DNA of 64,000 nucleotides from Candidatus Heimdallarchaeota archaeon. Its GTDB lineage: Archaea > Asgardarchaeota > Heimdallarchaeia > Heimdallarchaeales > Heimdallarchaeaceae. Positions 52,640-62,379 of this stretch are shown piece after piece. Made by a program: the position numbers and the translations under genes. The stretch is from the NCBI GenBank assembly GCA_019057815.1, contig JAHLWR010000007.1:1-64000 (forward strand), written 5' to 3'. Position 1 is the stretch's first letter; each line of letters opens with the position of its first letter. Under the pieces are notes generated by a model. The model saw nothing but the letters and a program-made list of their open reading frames with translations, did no database searches and was not told the DNA's origin.

Positions 52640-53935
52640 ATGACAAATCTTGGATTCACGCACGTAAAGGATGTGTCTCCCAATCTTGAAGAAGTGCAAC
52701 TTAGAGGTTGGGTTTATAGAATAAGAAAAATGAAAGGTAAGATTTTCGTGGTATTACGAGATTCAACTGGTATAATGCAATGTGTTGGATCTGTCGACAA
52801 ACTTTCTGAAGAAGCTTGGTTAGATTTGAACAACTCAGCTATTGAAAACACCATTTCTGTTAAAGGTGTTCCTAAAGAAGATAACCGTGCAGTGAATAAT
52901 GTTGAGCTTCATCTTGATGATTACAATCTTATGCACAGAGGGGAAATGTTTCCTACAGCGAAAGATCAATCTAAAGAATTCTGGCTCGATTATAGACATT
53001 TGTGGCTTCGTACAACAAGAGCTACGCACATTATGAAAGTGAAAGCTTCGGTTCTTAGAGCTTCAAGAGAGTGGTTCTTTGAAAACGACTTTCATGAAAC
53101 TACACCACCGATAATATCAACAGGAGCTGTCGAAGGTGGATCTACCCTTTTCAATTTCAAGTATTTCGAACACGATGCTTGTCTCAGCCAAAGTGCTCAA
53201 TTATATTTAGAAGCCTTAATCTTTGGTCTAGAAAAAGTTTATGCCATTACACCTAGTTTCAGAGCTGAAAAAATGAGGACTAGGAGACATATTAATGAGT
53301 TTTGGCATATAGAAGGAGAAGAAGCTTTTGTAGATTTCTACGAAAACATGAAGATTCAAGAAGAATTAGTATCATACATTGTTCATTATGTTCTTGATAA
53401 CAATAAATATGAGCTAAAAGAACTAAAAAGAGATACTTCTATCCTTGAGGAAATAAAAACACCATTCAAGAAAATCACCTACGAAGAAGCTGTTAATCTG
53501 CTTAACGAAGATGGTTTTACCTTGACTATTAATGACGACATTAAAACTGAAGAAGAAAGGCATTTATCCAACAAATTTGGGGAACTATTCTTTATAACTC
53601 TCGCTCCATCTCATCATAAACCATTTTACACTAAAGAATATGAGAAAGACCCTAAATGGGTTTATTCTGCTGATTTAGTCGCACCTGAAGGTTATGGTGA
53701 AATGATTACAGGGGGACAAAGAGAGGACATACTAGATGTTTTAGTGAAGAGAATTAAAGCTGAAGGTTTTGAACCTGAGAATTATGGCTGGTACCTTGAT
53801 CTTAGAAGATATGGTTCAGCTCCCCATTCAGGCTTTGGATTAGGAGCAGAACGTCTAACATGGTGGATCTGTGGGTTGGAAGATATTCAAGACACTTGTG
53901 CATTCCCCAGAACACGAAATAGGGTATATCCTTAG
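52640..53935 (+). CDS. asnS: Asparaginyl-tRNA synthetase, archaeal type
   Basis: 431 residues from the ATG at 52640 (a GTG at 52622 is in frame but less typical). OB-fold anticodon-binding domain (about 12-110, VQLRGWVYRIRKMKG), then class II catalytic core: motif 2 FRAEKMRTRRHINEFWHIEGE, and motif 3 GFGLGAERLTWWICG, ending PRTRNRVYP. The retained OB domain argues against the truncated asparagine synthetase-like paralogue of AspRS. It charges tRNA-Asn in the cytoplasm. Housekeeping gene. Confidence 0.9.
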   Translation: MTNLGFTHVKDVSPNLEEVQLRGWVYRIRKMKGKIFVVLRDSTGIMQCVGSVDKLSEEAWLDLNNSAIENTISVKGVPKEDNRAVNNVELHLDDYNLMHRGEMFPTAKDQSKEFWLDYRHLWLRTTRATHIMKVKASVLRASREWFFENDFHETTPPIISTGAVEGGSTLFNFKYFEHDACLSQSAQLYLEALIFGLEKVYAITPSFRAEKMRTRRHINEFWHIEGEEAFVDFYENMKIQEELVSYIVHYVLDNNKYELKELKRDTSILEEIKTPFKKITYEEAVNLLNEDGFTLTINDDIKTEEERHLSNKFGELFFITLAPSHHKPFYTKEYEKDPKWVYSADLVAPEGYGEMITGGQREDILDVLVKRIKAEGFEPENYGWYLDLRRYGSAPHSGFGLGAERLTWWICGLEDIQDTCAFPRTRNRVYP

Positions 53936-53958
53936 AGAACTAAATTCAAGAATCTGAT

Positions 53959-55125
53959 CTAATTATCAAGTTTTTTTCTTCTTTTTTCAATGAAATTTAT
54001 CCATACTTGCATTGCACTGTTTCCTCTATTTCCCCATAAAAAATATGGTATAGCCAGTAAGGTTCTATCGTTACTATCTTTTACTCTAATATTAGAAAAA
54101 CTATCAAATAATCTGCTCTTTTCGGTTTCAAGTGAAGAGTTTTTCTTTATTGTTGCATTAGGAATACATGCACTTGGGTTATCTATGCTCTCAAAACAAT
54201 ATACAATTGGTCCTCTTGAAAAAGCTATTTTATTTAGATTAGTTTTAACTTTGCGATGTGAATAGTTCATTTTTACCGAAACGGGAAAATCAATTTCTAG
54301 TTTATTTGTTTCGATTAAATCATCTTGTATTTTGAAGTAATATGACTTATAAGGTGAATATCCTGAAGCTGTTTGGTTATCCTTACTTAGCTGGGTCTTT
54401 ATTTCTATAATTCTGTCATTTACTTTAATTGAAGGATTTGAAGTCCATGAAGGGATTCTTAAGTACAAGTTCTTTTCCTTAAAACCTTCAAAAGAAATAG
54501 AAATATTCGTTTTACCATAATAAGGGATTTCAGTGTCCATTTTGCATGAAATTCTTTTTTTATTTTTTTCATCTACTGTAATTGTTGTTTCGTTTCCTAT
54601 ATATTGATGAATCCATAGAGAGTTCTCATTATAGCTATAAATTAACCTTCCAAGCTTTGCTAATGTTCTGGAGATGTTTGAAGGGCAACAAGCAGTTTTG
54701 TACCACTCTTTTCTTTCAAGATTTCCATTAGTCTCCAAAGGATTTTGATAGAAATAGGATTTCCCATCTAATGACATACTTACATTAAGGGCATTATATA
54801 ACTGCCATTCAATTAAATCAGCGTATTTAGCATCTCCTGTATTTAGAAGCATCTCAAAACTCCACAATATCGAACTTATAGCTGCGCAAGTCTCACAATA
54901 TGCAGATTTGTTATCCAACTCATAATCTTTGCCAAAACCCTCTATTATAGGGTCAACAGATAGCTTTATAAGGGAATCTTTTAGTCGAAGGGAAAATTCG
55001 ACTGAATTGTTGAACCCTCCAAACATTCTTAAATTCGAAATGACAAAACCTAAAAAATATTCTATCGGTATGTCCATAGTGGTATATGATGAAACGGGTT
55101 GGAACGTTAAACACTCTATCCTCAA
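53959..55125 (-). pseudogene. GH127 (beta-L-arabinofuranosidase-like) gene lacking its first half
   Basis: From about 54947 down to 53959 the frame matches the C-terminal half of family GH127: EGFGKDYEL, AYCETCAA (the Glu and Cys of the zinc site), WYKTACCPSN (the catalytic Cys pair), then the beta-sandwich domains to the end. Typical members have some 250-330 more residues before this. Upstream of EGFGKDYEL the frame runs into the 65-bp repeat (54951-55015) and then into unrelated sequence, so the frame to 55125 is chimeric. The zinc site survives but the barrel is incomplete, so it is probably inactive. Convergent with asnS. Confidence 0.75.
54951..55015 (-). repeat. 65-bp repeat, copy 2, at the GH127 break
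   Basis: Reverse complement matches 16074-16138 at 56 of 65 positions without gaps. Terminal inverted TCAACA/TGTTGA and a 7-bp inner stem AGTCGAA/TTCGACT. It ends 3 bases from where GH127 similarity starts. Confidence 0.8.
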
Positions 55126-56011
55126 TAATGAAGTCGTTGATTGTATAAATGGATCAAATATTATTGAATCTTATATAATTACAAGTATAGTGGAAATATC
55201 AACATTTAATATCTCATCTGAACAAATGGGGTTAGGATATACAGAAAATCTAGATTATTCTGTTTCTATAGTCAATCCTCTGTTTATAGATAACACAATT
55301 GTAATGAATTATATATCTGAAAATTGGACCTTTTTGTGTTCTAATATCTATATTGAAGATATTAATGGTAAAGAAATCAACGATAATAGTGAAGTTGAAG
55401 TTTATTTTATAGATAAATATAGTTATGAAATCGTAGATGTTTTTACTTTGAAATATTTAATAGATATTTATTGGAATGGTAACTATAGTCTTCAACATCT
55501 CCATGAGAGTGAGATTATAGTAAAAATAATCGCTTTTGGAGAACAACAATATGGATCATTAGTTGTAGGTAATATAACTATACAACATCAATTAGTTGTT
55601 GAACAACCTACAATAAATAAAATAGGTGTAGATGTGTTTAATATAAGTGTAGGAGCTACATATTCTAAGTTGAATGAAAGGAATATTTTCACTCAAAATG
55701 TTTATGCATCTATTGTGTTATACAGATTAAAGGGTGATTTTATAAATAGTTTTGATATAGAACATTGCCTCCACCAAGATATGTGGGTAATATCTCTAAA
55801 TTTTAGCTCTTATCCAGAAGGAGAGTATTATGTTAAGGCAAATTTTTATTATATTGGAAAGATAGTTATCTCTCTTTCATCATTGACCTTTATTATTGGA
55901 GAGACAGAATCTACAACATCATTTACAAGTTTAAATGTTTTCTGGGGTGTTTTTGTTCTTTTATCATTAGAGGTAGTTATATTTATTGTTAAAAAACATA
56001 ATAAAATATAA
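55070..56011 (+). pseudogene. Surface protein without signal peptide, probably 5'-truncated
   Basis: The frame is open from 54929 but the first codons overlap the GH127 remnant and the repeat in the opposite sense. The nearest internal Met codons are 55040 and 55070. From about 55150 the protein reads as beta-rich extracellular domains with many Asn and Thr (two immunoglobulin-like units) and ends in a membrane helix (about SLNVFWGVFVLLSLEVVIFIV) plus Lys-rich tail. Such proteins need a signal peptide and none is present, so the original 5' end is likely lost. Head-to-head with the GH127 half gene. Confidence 0.5.
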
Positions 56012-56025
56012 CAATTTTTTTCAAA

Positions 56026-56877
56026 CTATGTTCTTTTTACGTCCCTTTTTATATCTGAATAATAATCTAAAAAAAGTTCTTTAAGGCCTTTAGGTAAATT
56101 TTTATCAAGTAAAAGTTTTTTGGATATAGTTTTTCCATTCCATTTTAAAGTACCAGATTTATAGAAGAATCCACTTTCACATCCATATCCATCGTAAGGA
56201 CAAAGGTTATTATCAAAAAGACATATATCCTCTAAAGTAGGACATTTAGCTAAAGGTGCTAAATCTATAGTTTTTAGATTGTTGGAATGGATGTTAATTT
56301 CGGATAAACTTGAGCATCCTTCCAGAGGTTTTAAGTCTATGGTTTGAAGTTTATTTTCATAGATCCTAACATACCTAAAAGAGGTACTATGAGATATAGA
56401 AGGTAAGGTGATTTTAGTTAATAGGTTATGATCAAAAAAAATTCCCAGTAAGTTTGGGCAATTGCTTAGGGGGGTACAATCTACATTAGTAAGTTGATTC
56501 CAATTGAGATAGATGTGTTTTAGTGTAGGATGATTTTCGAAAGGGCTTAAATCAATACTAGTTAATTTGTTATTTGACAGGTCAATCTTTTCCAATGCTG
56601 GACATTTAGATAGGGGTTTTAAATCAATACTAGTTAATTTGTTTTCTGAAAGGTTAATCTCTTTTAAATTAGGACTGTTGGCTAAAGGTTGAAGATTGAT
56701 ACTTTTTAAATAATTATAAGAGAATTTCATAGATATTACTTTTTTACTCTCCTTAAAACCACTAAAATCGACACTATCCAGTTGTTTGTTATAATAATCT
56801 AAATGGTAAGGATTATATCCACACTCAAATCTTTCAACTTTTTTACCTTTTATTTTAGACAACTTTAAATCATCCAT
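56026..56877 (-). CDS. Leucine-rich repeat protein
   Basis: 283 residues. After about 40 residues come eight repeats of 22-23 residues with the pattern LxxIxLSxNxLTSIDLxPLxxCP (e.g. LEKIDLSNNKLTSIDLSPF, LSEINIHSNNLKTIDLAPL), then a capping region with Cys (CPYDGYGCESGF). No signal peptide or membrane helix, so it is intracellular. LRR proteins of this SDS22-like kind are frequent in Asgard archaea and serve as protein-binding scaffolds. Partner unknown. Confidence 0.85.
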   Translation of the reverse strand: MDDLKLSKIKGKKVERFECGYNPYHLDYYNKQLDSVDFSGFKESKKVISMKFSYNYLKSINLQPLANSPNLKEINLSENKLTSIDLKPLSKCPALEKIDLSNNKLTSIDLSPFENHPTLKHIYLNWNQLTNVDCTPLSNCPNLLGIFFDHNLLTKITLPSISHSTSFRYVRIYENKLQTIDLKPLEGCSSLSEINIHSNNLKTIDLAPLAKCPTLEDICLFDNNLCPYDGYGCESGFFYKSGTLKWNGKTISKKLLLDKNLPKGLKELFLDYYSDIKRDVKRT

Positions 56878-57215
56878 TTTATTCTTAATATAATATTAGT
56901 ATTTTGTGATAAAAACCTATCTAAACATTCGTTCGAGGATTTTGTGTTTTTTAATTTGTAAAATATCAATGAATCTAGAGTTTTTTAGCGATGGTTTTGG
57001 TGTTATTGTGATTTTTAACTTTTTGTTTATCAGAATTGTTATAAAAACAATGTTGATTACTTTAGATTATGGTAATATTAAACATAAGAGATTCTTTTTC
57101 CTAAATGTGCAAATAATCTTGGATATTGACAGAATGATGAGACAATTATTAAATTATAATTAAAAAAGTGTAAGAAAAAAAAAGAAGAAGTATAGATTAG
57201 GTTTAAAGATAATAA
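56878..57215. other. Gap with no convincing gene
   Basis: About 340 AT-rich bases. A plus-strand frame of 85 codons (56906-57163) has no ribosome site, no relatives I know and a composition like non-coding DNA. I see only the presumed LRR promoter near 56880-56905. Confidence 0.5.
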
Positions 57216-58700
57216 TCAAGTGTTTTTTTGACCAAAAAATCCTCCACGTGCCCATGAATCAACATATCTCCTAATAAAATAAGCCCAATTATTATCTTTA
57301 TCTATTTTATAAGGTCCTTGATCATTTACATTTTCATACTTGTGTGCTTGTTTATAGGGTTTGTGAAAAGACAGCATAGCCCTCTCAAATTGTCCGAAAA
57401 GTTCAGGATAACGGTTATTGAAACTTAAAGCTTCAGGAACAAGATAACGTAAATTTTCTAGGATATTAAAAATCTTCAAACTAGTAATTTTTGGATTTGT
57501 TACCAAATTTATTTCTATCTTAAACGTTTTTGATCCTGGGTTTGTTTCCACAAGTTTAATATCTATAGCTCGTAAGTCTGTAGGTCTTATACTAGGTGGT
57601 ATATATGTTGATTTTCTATCTTTAATAAATGAACAATAATCGTCTAATTTTTCAATCATACCTATAATTTCTACGGTGTCAATAATTTCTTGGTCAGATA
57701 TTCCTTTTAAAGATAGATAAAATCTCGTCGGACTACTTTTACACGGTGAATCATTTCGAAGGCCTTTAAAAACTAACTCTAAAGCATCTCTAGCGGTTGT
57801 TAAACCTAGTCCCCTTCCGTTATCAAGAGAGTTAATAAGGTTCATTAAAGCGAAATCTTTGAAATTTTTATTTGAGTCAAAAGCAGTTGTAGGCCATACT
57901 ACTTCCGAAGTACCTATTATATTTCCGCCTAATTTTTCAATAAGGGATAATAAAGTGTTTCGTTCACATCTAATCCCATCCTCCCCTATGCTAAAAACTC
58001 TTTTTCCTTCCTTTCCTTTTTCTACGAAGAAAATTTTAACACTTGCACCACTTTCTAGTATTACCATCATGTCTTTTTTTAATGCAATTTTGAGATAGTC
58101 ATTACCTTCAAAATGGGCGTCAATGCGGTCATATAGTATTTTTCTAGCATCTATTAACTTATCAGCGTTAATATTCTCTTTTATGTTATTAACAAAATCA
58201 ACGTTGTTTTTTTTGTTTATCGCATCTCTGAAATCTTTATAGAAATAGTTCTGTTTAAGGCATTCGTAATAAGTTTCTCTAATGTGTGTGTGTAGAAGAT
58301 TGAGCCTATTGGGTCTGAACCTTGAATTATAAGGTTGGTATTTTTTTATTATATCTCTTAGGGAAACACTAGGGTCTTTAATATCTTTATGTATATAGCG
58401 TGTATGAATATCAGTTATCAAAGAGCTTTGAAAGTAATCTATAGCGTCAGCAGCATTTGTACGATAACGCCAAGGATCAGTTTCTTCACCTAGTAGATTT
58501 GCCTCTTTGAGTCTTATATATGCTCCGTCACCCCCCATAACAACTTTCCTAGCGTTAGTATTTTCTTTGAAGGCATTAGTTAAGAAATCCATATGTTTAT
58601 CATAAAGACTAATAGCATCATCAAGGTCTAATATAGATGAGTCCATAACATTACAGTGTTTGTAACCAAGATAAAAAGGATTGAAGATTCTTTCATACAC
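57216..58700 (-). CDS. Unknown soluble protein, start uncertain
   Basis: 494 residues from a GTG. The frame stays open for 19 further codons upstream to a stop, and that stretch (TPKFDIDTETEVYERIFNPF) reads like genuine protein yet offers no start codon, so the gene may have lost its true 5' end. The product is charged and soluble, with mixed helix and strand. A His-containing stretch (NLLHTHIRETYYECLKQ) and GDGAYIRLKEANLLG stand out, but I recognise no family. It is head-to-head with the caspase-fold gene, 71 bases apart. Confidence 0.55.
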   Translation of the reverse strand: MYERIFNPFYLGYKHCNVMDSSILDLDDAISLYDKHMDFLTNAFKENTNARKVVMGGDGAYIRLKEANLLGEETDPWRYRTNAADAIDYFQSSLITDIHTRYIHKDIKDPSVSLRDIIKKYQPYNSRFRPNRLNLLHTHIRETYYECLKQNYFYKDFRDAINKKNNVDFVNNIKENINADKLIDARKILYDRIDAHFEGNDYLKIALKKDMMVILESGASVKIFFVEKGKEGKRVFSIGEDGIRCERNTLLSLIEKLGGNIIGTSEVVWPTTAFDSNKNFKDFALMNLINSLDNGRGLGLTTARDALELVFKGLRNDSPCKSSPTRFYLSLKGISDQEIIDTVEIIGMIEKLDDYCSFIKDRKSTYIPPSIRPTDLRAIDIKLVETNPGSKTFKIEINLVTNPKITSLKIFNILENLRYLVPEALSFNNRYPELFGQFERAMLSFHKPYKQAHKYENVNDQGPYKIDKDNNWAYFIRRYVDSWARGGFFGQKNT

Positions 58701-58771
58701 TTCTGTTTCGGTATCAATATCAAACTTGGGAGTGATTTTAGTATACTGGTTTTACTATAATAACGAAGCCC

Positions 58772-59971
58772 GTGGAACCAGAAGAAAATGGGATGTTAAT
58801 CATAAATGCTACTCTCAATACACCTATGAACAGATATGTTATTCTTTTGGGAATAGATGATTTTAATTCAAATAAAACATTTGATGAAGGCATTGATCTT
58901 ACGGATACTCACTTTTGCATACTTATATGGTATGAACACTTGCGTAGAACTTTTGGGATTCCAGATGATAATTTCACAATACTAACAGATAGAGATCCTG
59001 AAAATTCGTGTCTTGATGGAGATACAAATTCTATACAAGGTGTGGATTATTCCTCTTCTCGCTATACCAAACTCCTTACTAATTCATCAACTCAAGCTGC
59101 AACTCGAAATAACACATTGGATGCGCTTGAAGATATACTATGGGACAAAGCTGGAGAGAATGATAGTGTAATAATGTGTTTTATCACTCATGGAAAAGAT
59201 ACCGAAAATGATTTCAGTTTCACCCTTTTAGAGCCTGAGGTGGGTGGAACATGTGAGAAATTGAATGATACTGATATATCAAATATTATAGCTGATAATC
59301 GGTGTGAAACTGGAAAAATTTTCATTTATACACATGCTTGCCATGGAGGAAAACTAGGTGAAATCCTAATGAATAACACAAAGAAAGAGCGTATTTATGT
59401 TACCACAGGATGTGTAGCAGAAGGAATAGTATTAGAGAGATGGCTAAATACATTTCTAGGTAAAGTCTGGATGACTGGGTCTTCACATCCCTATATGAAT
59501 AGACCAACAGTTGCTATGGAGGCTGTTTTTCAAGAAGCAATCTACGAATTTTATTCTCAAATTATGATCAAAATATCCTATTCCTATCTTTATCATATCA
59601 ATAATCCTTCAGAGAGAATTTACTCCTACGTAACTAATGGAATATCATATCATGGTTGGAATGAAAAAGAGTTTATTTCAAACATCCCTGACGAGTATAA
59701 TTACCAGAATGGTTACAGATTCAATTGCTCAACTTTCGCTCTTAATAATGATACTAAGGAATATTATTTCTGCCTTTGGGATAATTGTACAAACAAATAT
59801 ATCTATTTCTTTGATAATTATACACGCTTTGTGGAGCTAGCAGCAGAAAAAGACTATAGTATTAAAACTAATCCAAATATAAGGATTACAGCTATTGATA
59901 TTCATGGATGGGAACACCTTATGCCTTGTGAGTATGATGGTAAACTCTTTAATTACTTCTATCATGGGTGA
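58772..59971 (+). CDS. Caspase-fold (C13/C14-like) cysteine peptidase
   Basis: 399 residues from GTG. The core begins VILLGIDDF and has the catalytic pair in the right order: His140 in FITHGKD and Cys190 in THACHGGKL, each at the end of a hydrophobic strand, as in metacaspases and legumain-like enzymes. FGIPDDNFTILTD is the typical second strand of the fold. The 200 residues after the core are unrecognised and Asn/Tyr-rich with N-glycosylation-type sites, as in exported proteins. No signal peptide is present and the frame is open a little further upstream without a start, so the 5' end may be missing. Confidence 0.65.
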   Translation: MEPEENGMLIINATLNTPMNRYVILLGIDDFNSNKTFDEGIDLTDTHFCILIWYEHLRRTFGIPDDNFTILTDRDPENSCLDGDTNSIQGVDYSSSRYTKLLTNSSTQAATRNNTLDALEDILWDKAGENDSVIMCFITHGKDTENDFSFTLLEPEVGGTCEKLNDTDISNIIADNRCETGKIFIYTHACHGGKLGEILMNNTKKERIYVTTGCVAEGIVLERWLNTFLGKVWMTGSSHPYMNRPTVAMEAVFQEAIYEFYSQIMIKISYSYLYHINNPSERIYSYVTNGISYHGWNEKEFISNIPDEYNYQNGYRFNCSTFALNNDTKEYYFCLWDNCTNKYIYFFDNYTRFVELAAEKDYSIKTNPNIRITAIDIHGWEHLMPCEYDGKLFNYFYHG

Positions 59972-60131
59972 AATATCATGTTTGCCTACTCTAATGAACT
60001 TCTTACAGAACAAAATGAAGTTAAGAATCAATAAATAAACATTTTAGAGATTAAAAATATAACAAAAGAAAAGAAAACATAGATAAATGTTTAAAAAGAA
60101 ATATTAACAGTAAAGTAGCTGAGTGAACTAA

Positions 60132-62102
60132 ATGAAAAAGCTAATATTTCAACAAATTGTAATAGCTAAAATCGCGCTAATTGCTATGATAATACTTGTA
60201 GGAACTTCTATCTTTATGCCTACGTTTACTCCTTCTTTTTGTAGATCCGAACCATCATTAGTGAAACTCCTCTTAACTCCTCATGATCCAATTCGTATAA
60301 CCTCTGATAGCGAATTAGAAGTTTTTAATGGTTCAGGAACTGCTGAAGATCCTTACATCATTGAAGGATACAATATTACGTCATTAGCAGAATGTGGTAT
60401 CTTTATTATAGGGACAACTAAGTTTTTCAGCATATCTAATTGCTATATTGATGCTAAAACAGTAGGTATCGATCTTTATTATGTTGCTCCTGGAACAGCT
60501 ACTGTAATAAATAACACCTGTGTCAACAATGATGTAGTTGGTATCGCATTAGTGAATGTTGGTTATGCATCTATAACAAATAATACTTGTATTAACAATG
60601 GAAATGGATTAATTATTCATGAAAATTCTAATGCTGTAAATGTAAATAATAATGATTTTAGCAATAACGAGGGTGAGGGCATTTCGATTAGAGATTCGGA
60701 TTCGTTAACAATTACAAACAATATTTGTAATAATAATAAGATGAAAGGTATTTATGCTTACGATTCTGATTCCTCAACTTTCGTTAATAACACATGCAAC
60801 TTCAACTTCAACGATGATGGCATTCGTCTTCATGAATCTGATTCTTCAACTATCGCAAATAATACCTGCAACTTTAACGATGATGGCATTTGTCTTTATG
60901 AATCTGATTCTTCAACTATCGCAAATAATACCTGCAACAATAATAAAAAGGGCATCTCAGTGTATGATTCTAGATTTTCAATTGTATCCAATAACACTTG
61001 CAATTTTAACGAATATGCCATTCTCATTGTATATGATTCATATCATCCCACTCTTCCTTATCCTGGGTATGCTACGGTTAGAGATAACATCTGCTCAAAT
61101 AACGACTTTGGAATATGGTTAGATGACGCTGATGATTCAGTTTTAACAGGTAATCGATGTTCTGAAAACAATAAAGGGATCTATCTACTGCACTCAAGTT
61201 ATTCAACTGTAACTAATAACACATGTAACGATAATGACCAAGGACTTATTTTGGATAATTCTGGTGTTATCCCCGTCGTTAATAATAGTTTTTATAATAA
61301 CAATAGAAGTATTGTTATTTATAATAGTGGGTCTACAACCCTTACCAATAATACCATGATCAAAGGAGGGTTAGCTGTCTGGGATAATTCATGTCCAGGT
61401 TATCTTTCTCAAAAATTTACCAAAGACAGTAACTGGGTCAATGGTCGCCCTGTAGGTTACTTTACTAACCTCAATGATCTTTCGTTTAACACCTCAGTCT
61501 ATGGTCAACTCTTTTTTATTAACTGCAAGGATATAACCGTGAGTAACCAAAACTTCACTGATGTTACTACTGGAATACTCTTAGCTTATAGTGACTCTTG
61601 TAGAGTCGAAAACTCTCTCTTTGCTGAAAATGTCTGGGGAACTTATTTAGACCATACTCTTTCTACCACACTTACTAACAACTCTTACAAAAATAACAAC
61701 TACGGAGTTTTTCTGCGGGATTCTGACTCTAATATTCTCACTTATAACCACTTTGAAGAAAATGAGCAATATGGAGTTTACTTGGATTCTGCATCCTCTA
61801 ATAATCTTATTCACCACAATGCTTTCATCGACAACAACCCCGAAGGTACTAGTCAAGCTTATGATGGAGGTACGGATAACCTTTGGTATGAGAAGCGAAA
61901 AGGTAACTACTGGTCAGACTATGAAAAAGGAGATTACTTGATTGATGGAATAGCTAACTCTACTGATCGTCATCCTCTAACTGATATTCCTACCGCTTCA
62001 ACTCCTCTATCCTCAGTTTTTATAGTGGGTGTTATTATCCTCGCTTGTATAGTTTCATTAAGGAGTAGCGTTAGAAAGAAGAAGAAAACAACAAAACTAT
62101 AA
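60132..62102 (+). CDS. NosD-type right-handed beta-helix surface protein, large
   Basis: 656 residues. Signal peptide with hydrophobic core at about 10-32, then FNGSGTAEDPYIIEGYN, a long ladder of about twenty beta-helix coils of 22-23 residues (NNTCNNN, STIANNTCN, YSTVTNNTC), a closing GNYWSDYEKGDYLIDG, and a C-terminal membrane helix with basic tail (about 630-656). Part of the ladder is a nearly perfect 66-bp DNA tandem repeat (60810-60938), so coil number has changed recently. Anchored outside the cell; ligand unknown. Confidence 0.88.
   Translation: MKKLIFQQIVIAKIALIAMIILVGTSIFMPTFTPSFCRSEPSLVKLLLTPHDPIRITSDSELEVFNGSGTAEDPYIIEGYNITSLAECGIFIIGTTKFFSISNCYIDAKTVGIDLYYVAPGTATVINNTCVNNDVVGIALVNVGYASITNNTCINNGNGLIIHENSNAVNVNNNDFSNNEGEGISIRDSDSLTITNNICNNNKMKGIYAYDSDSSTFVNNTCNFNFNDDGIRLHESDSSTIANNTCNFNDDGICLYESDSSTIANNTCNNNKKGISVYDSRFSIVSNNTCNFNEYAILIVYDSYHPTLPYPGYATVRDNICSNNDFGIWLDDADDSVLTGNRCSENNKGIYLLHSSYSTVTNNTCNDNDQGLILDNSGVIPVVNNSFYNNNRSIVIYNSGSTTLTNNTMIKGGLAVWDNSCPGYLSQKFTKDSNWVNGRPVGYFTNLNDLSFNTSVYGQLFFINCKDITVSNQNFTDVTTGILLAYSDSCRVENSLFAENVWGTYLDHTLSTTLTNNSYKNNNYGVFLRDSDSNILTYNHFEENEQYGVYLDSASSNNLIHHNAFIDNNPEGTSQAYDGGTDNLWYEKRKGNYWSDYEKGDYLIDGIANSTDRHPLTDIPTASTPLSSVFIVGVIILACIVSLRSSVRKKKKTTKL
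60810..60938 (+). repeat. 66-bp tandem repeat in the NosD gene
   Basis: 60810-60872 and 60876-60938 match at 61 of 63 positions with a 66-base period, equal to one 22-residue beta-helix coil. The frame is kept, so copies can be gained or lost without breaking the protein. Confidence 0.8.
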
Positions 62103-62379
62103 TAATAAATTAAAGTGTTTTTTCTTCTTTTTCGCCCTCTTTTCCATTCCAAATAGATTAGTGTCAAAACAATGCTACAACAATTTTGTCCTCAAAGGAT
62201 TATAGGGCACCCAAACACGATATAATATCTTCCTATCTTCAAAAAAACCAATAAAGAAAGACTTTAGATGTGATTCACTTATATCTATTGTCTCATATAT
62301 TAAGGATGTAAAAAAGAGGAAGAGTTGAAGGGCATGTTCCTGTTATGACTACGTTTCCATTCTGTTTCTAACAGCTGTT
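62103..62379. other. Gap between convergent NosD genes
   Basis: 277 bases with no gene. T-rich runs follow both stops and could end transcription from each side; no strong hairpin seen. Confidence 0.4.

Noticed and set aside
56906-57163. 85-codon plus-strand frame
   Set aside because: No ribosome site or TATA in place, no recognisable fold, AT-driven composition.
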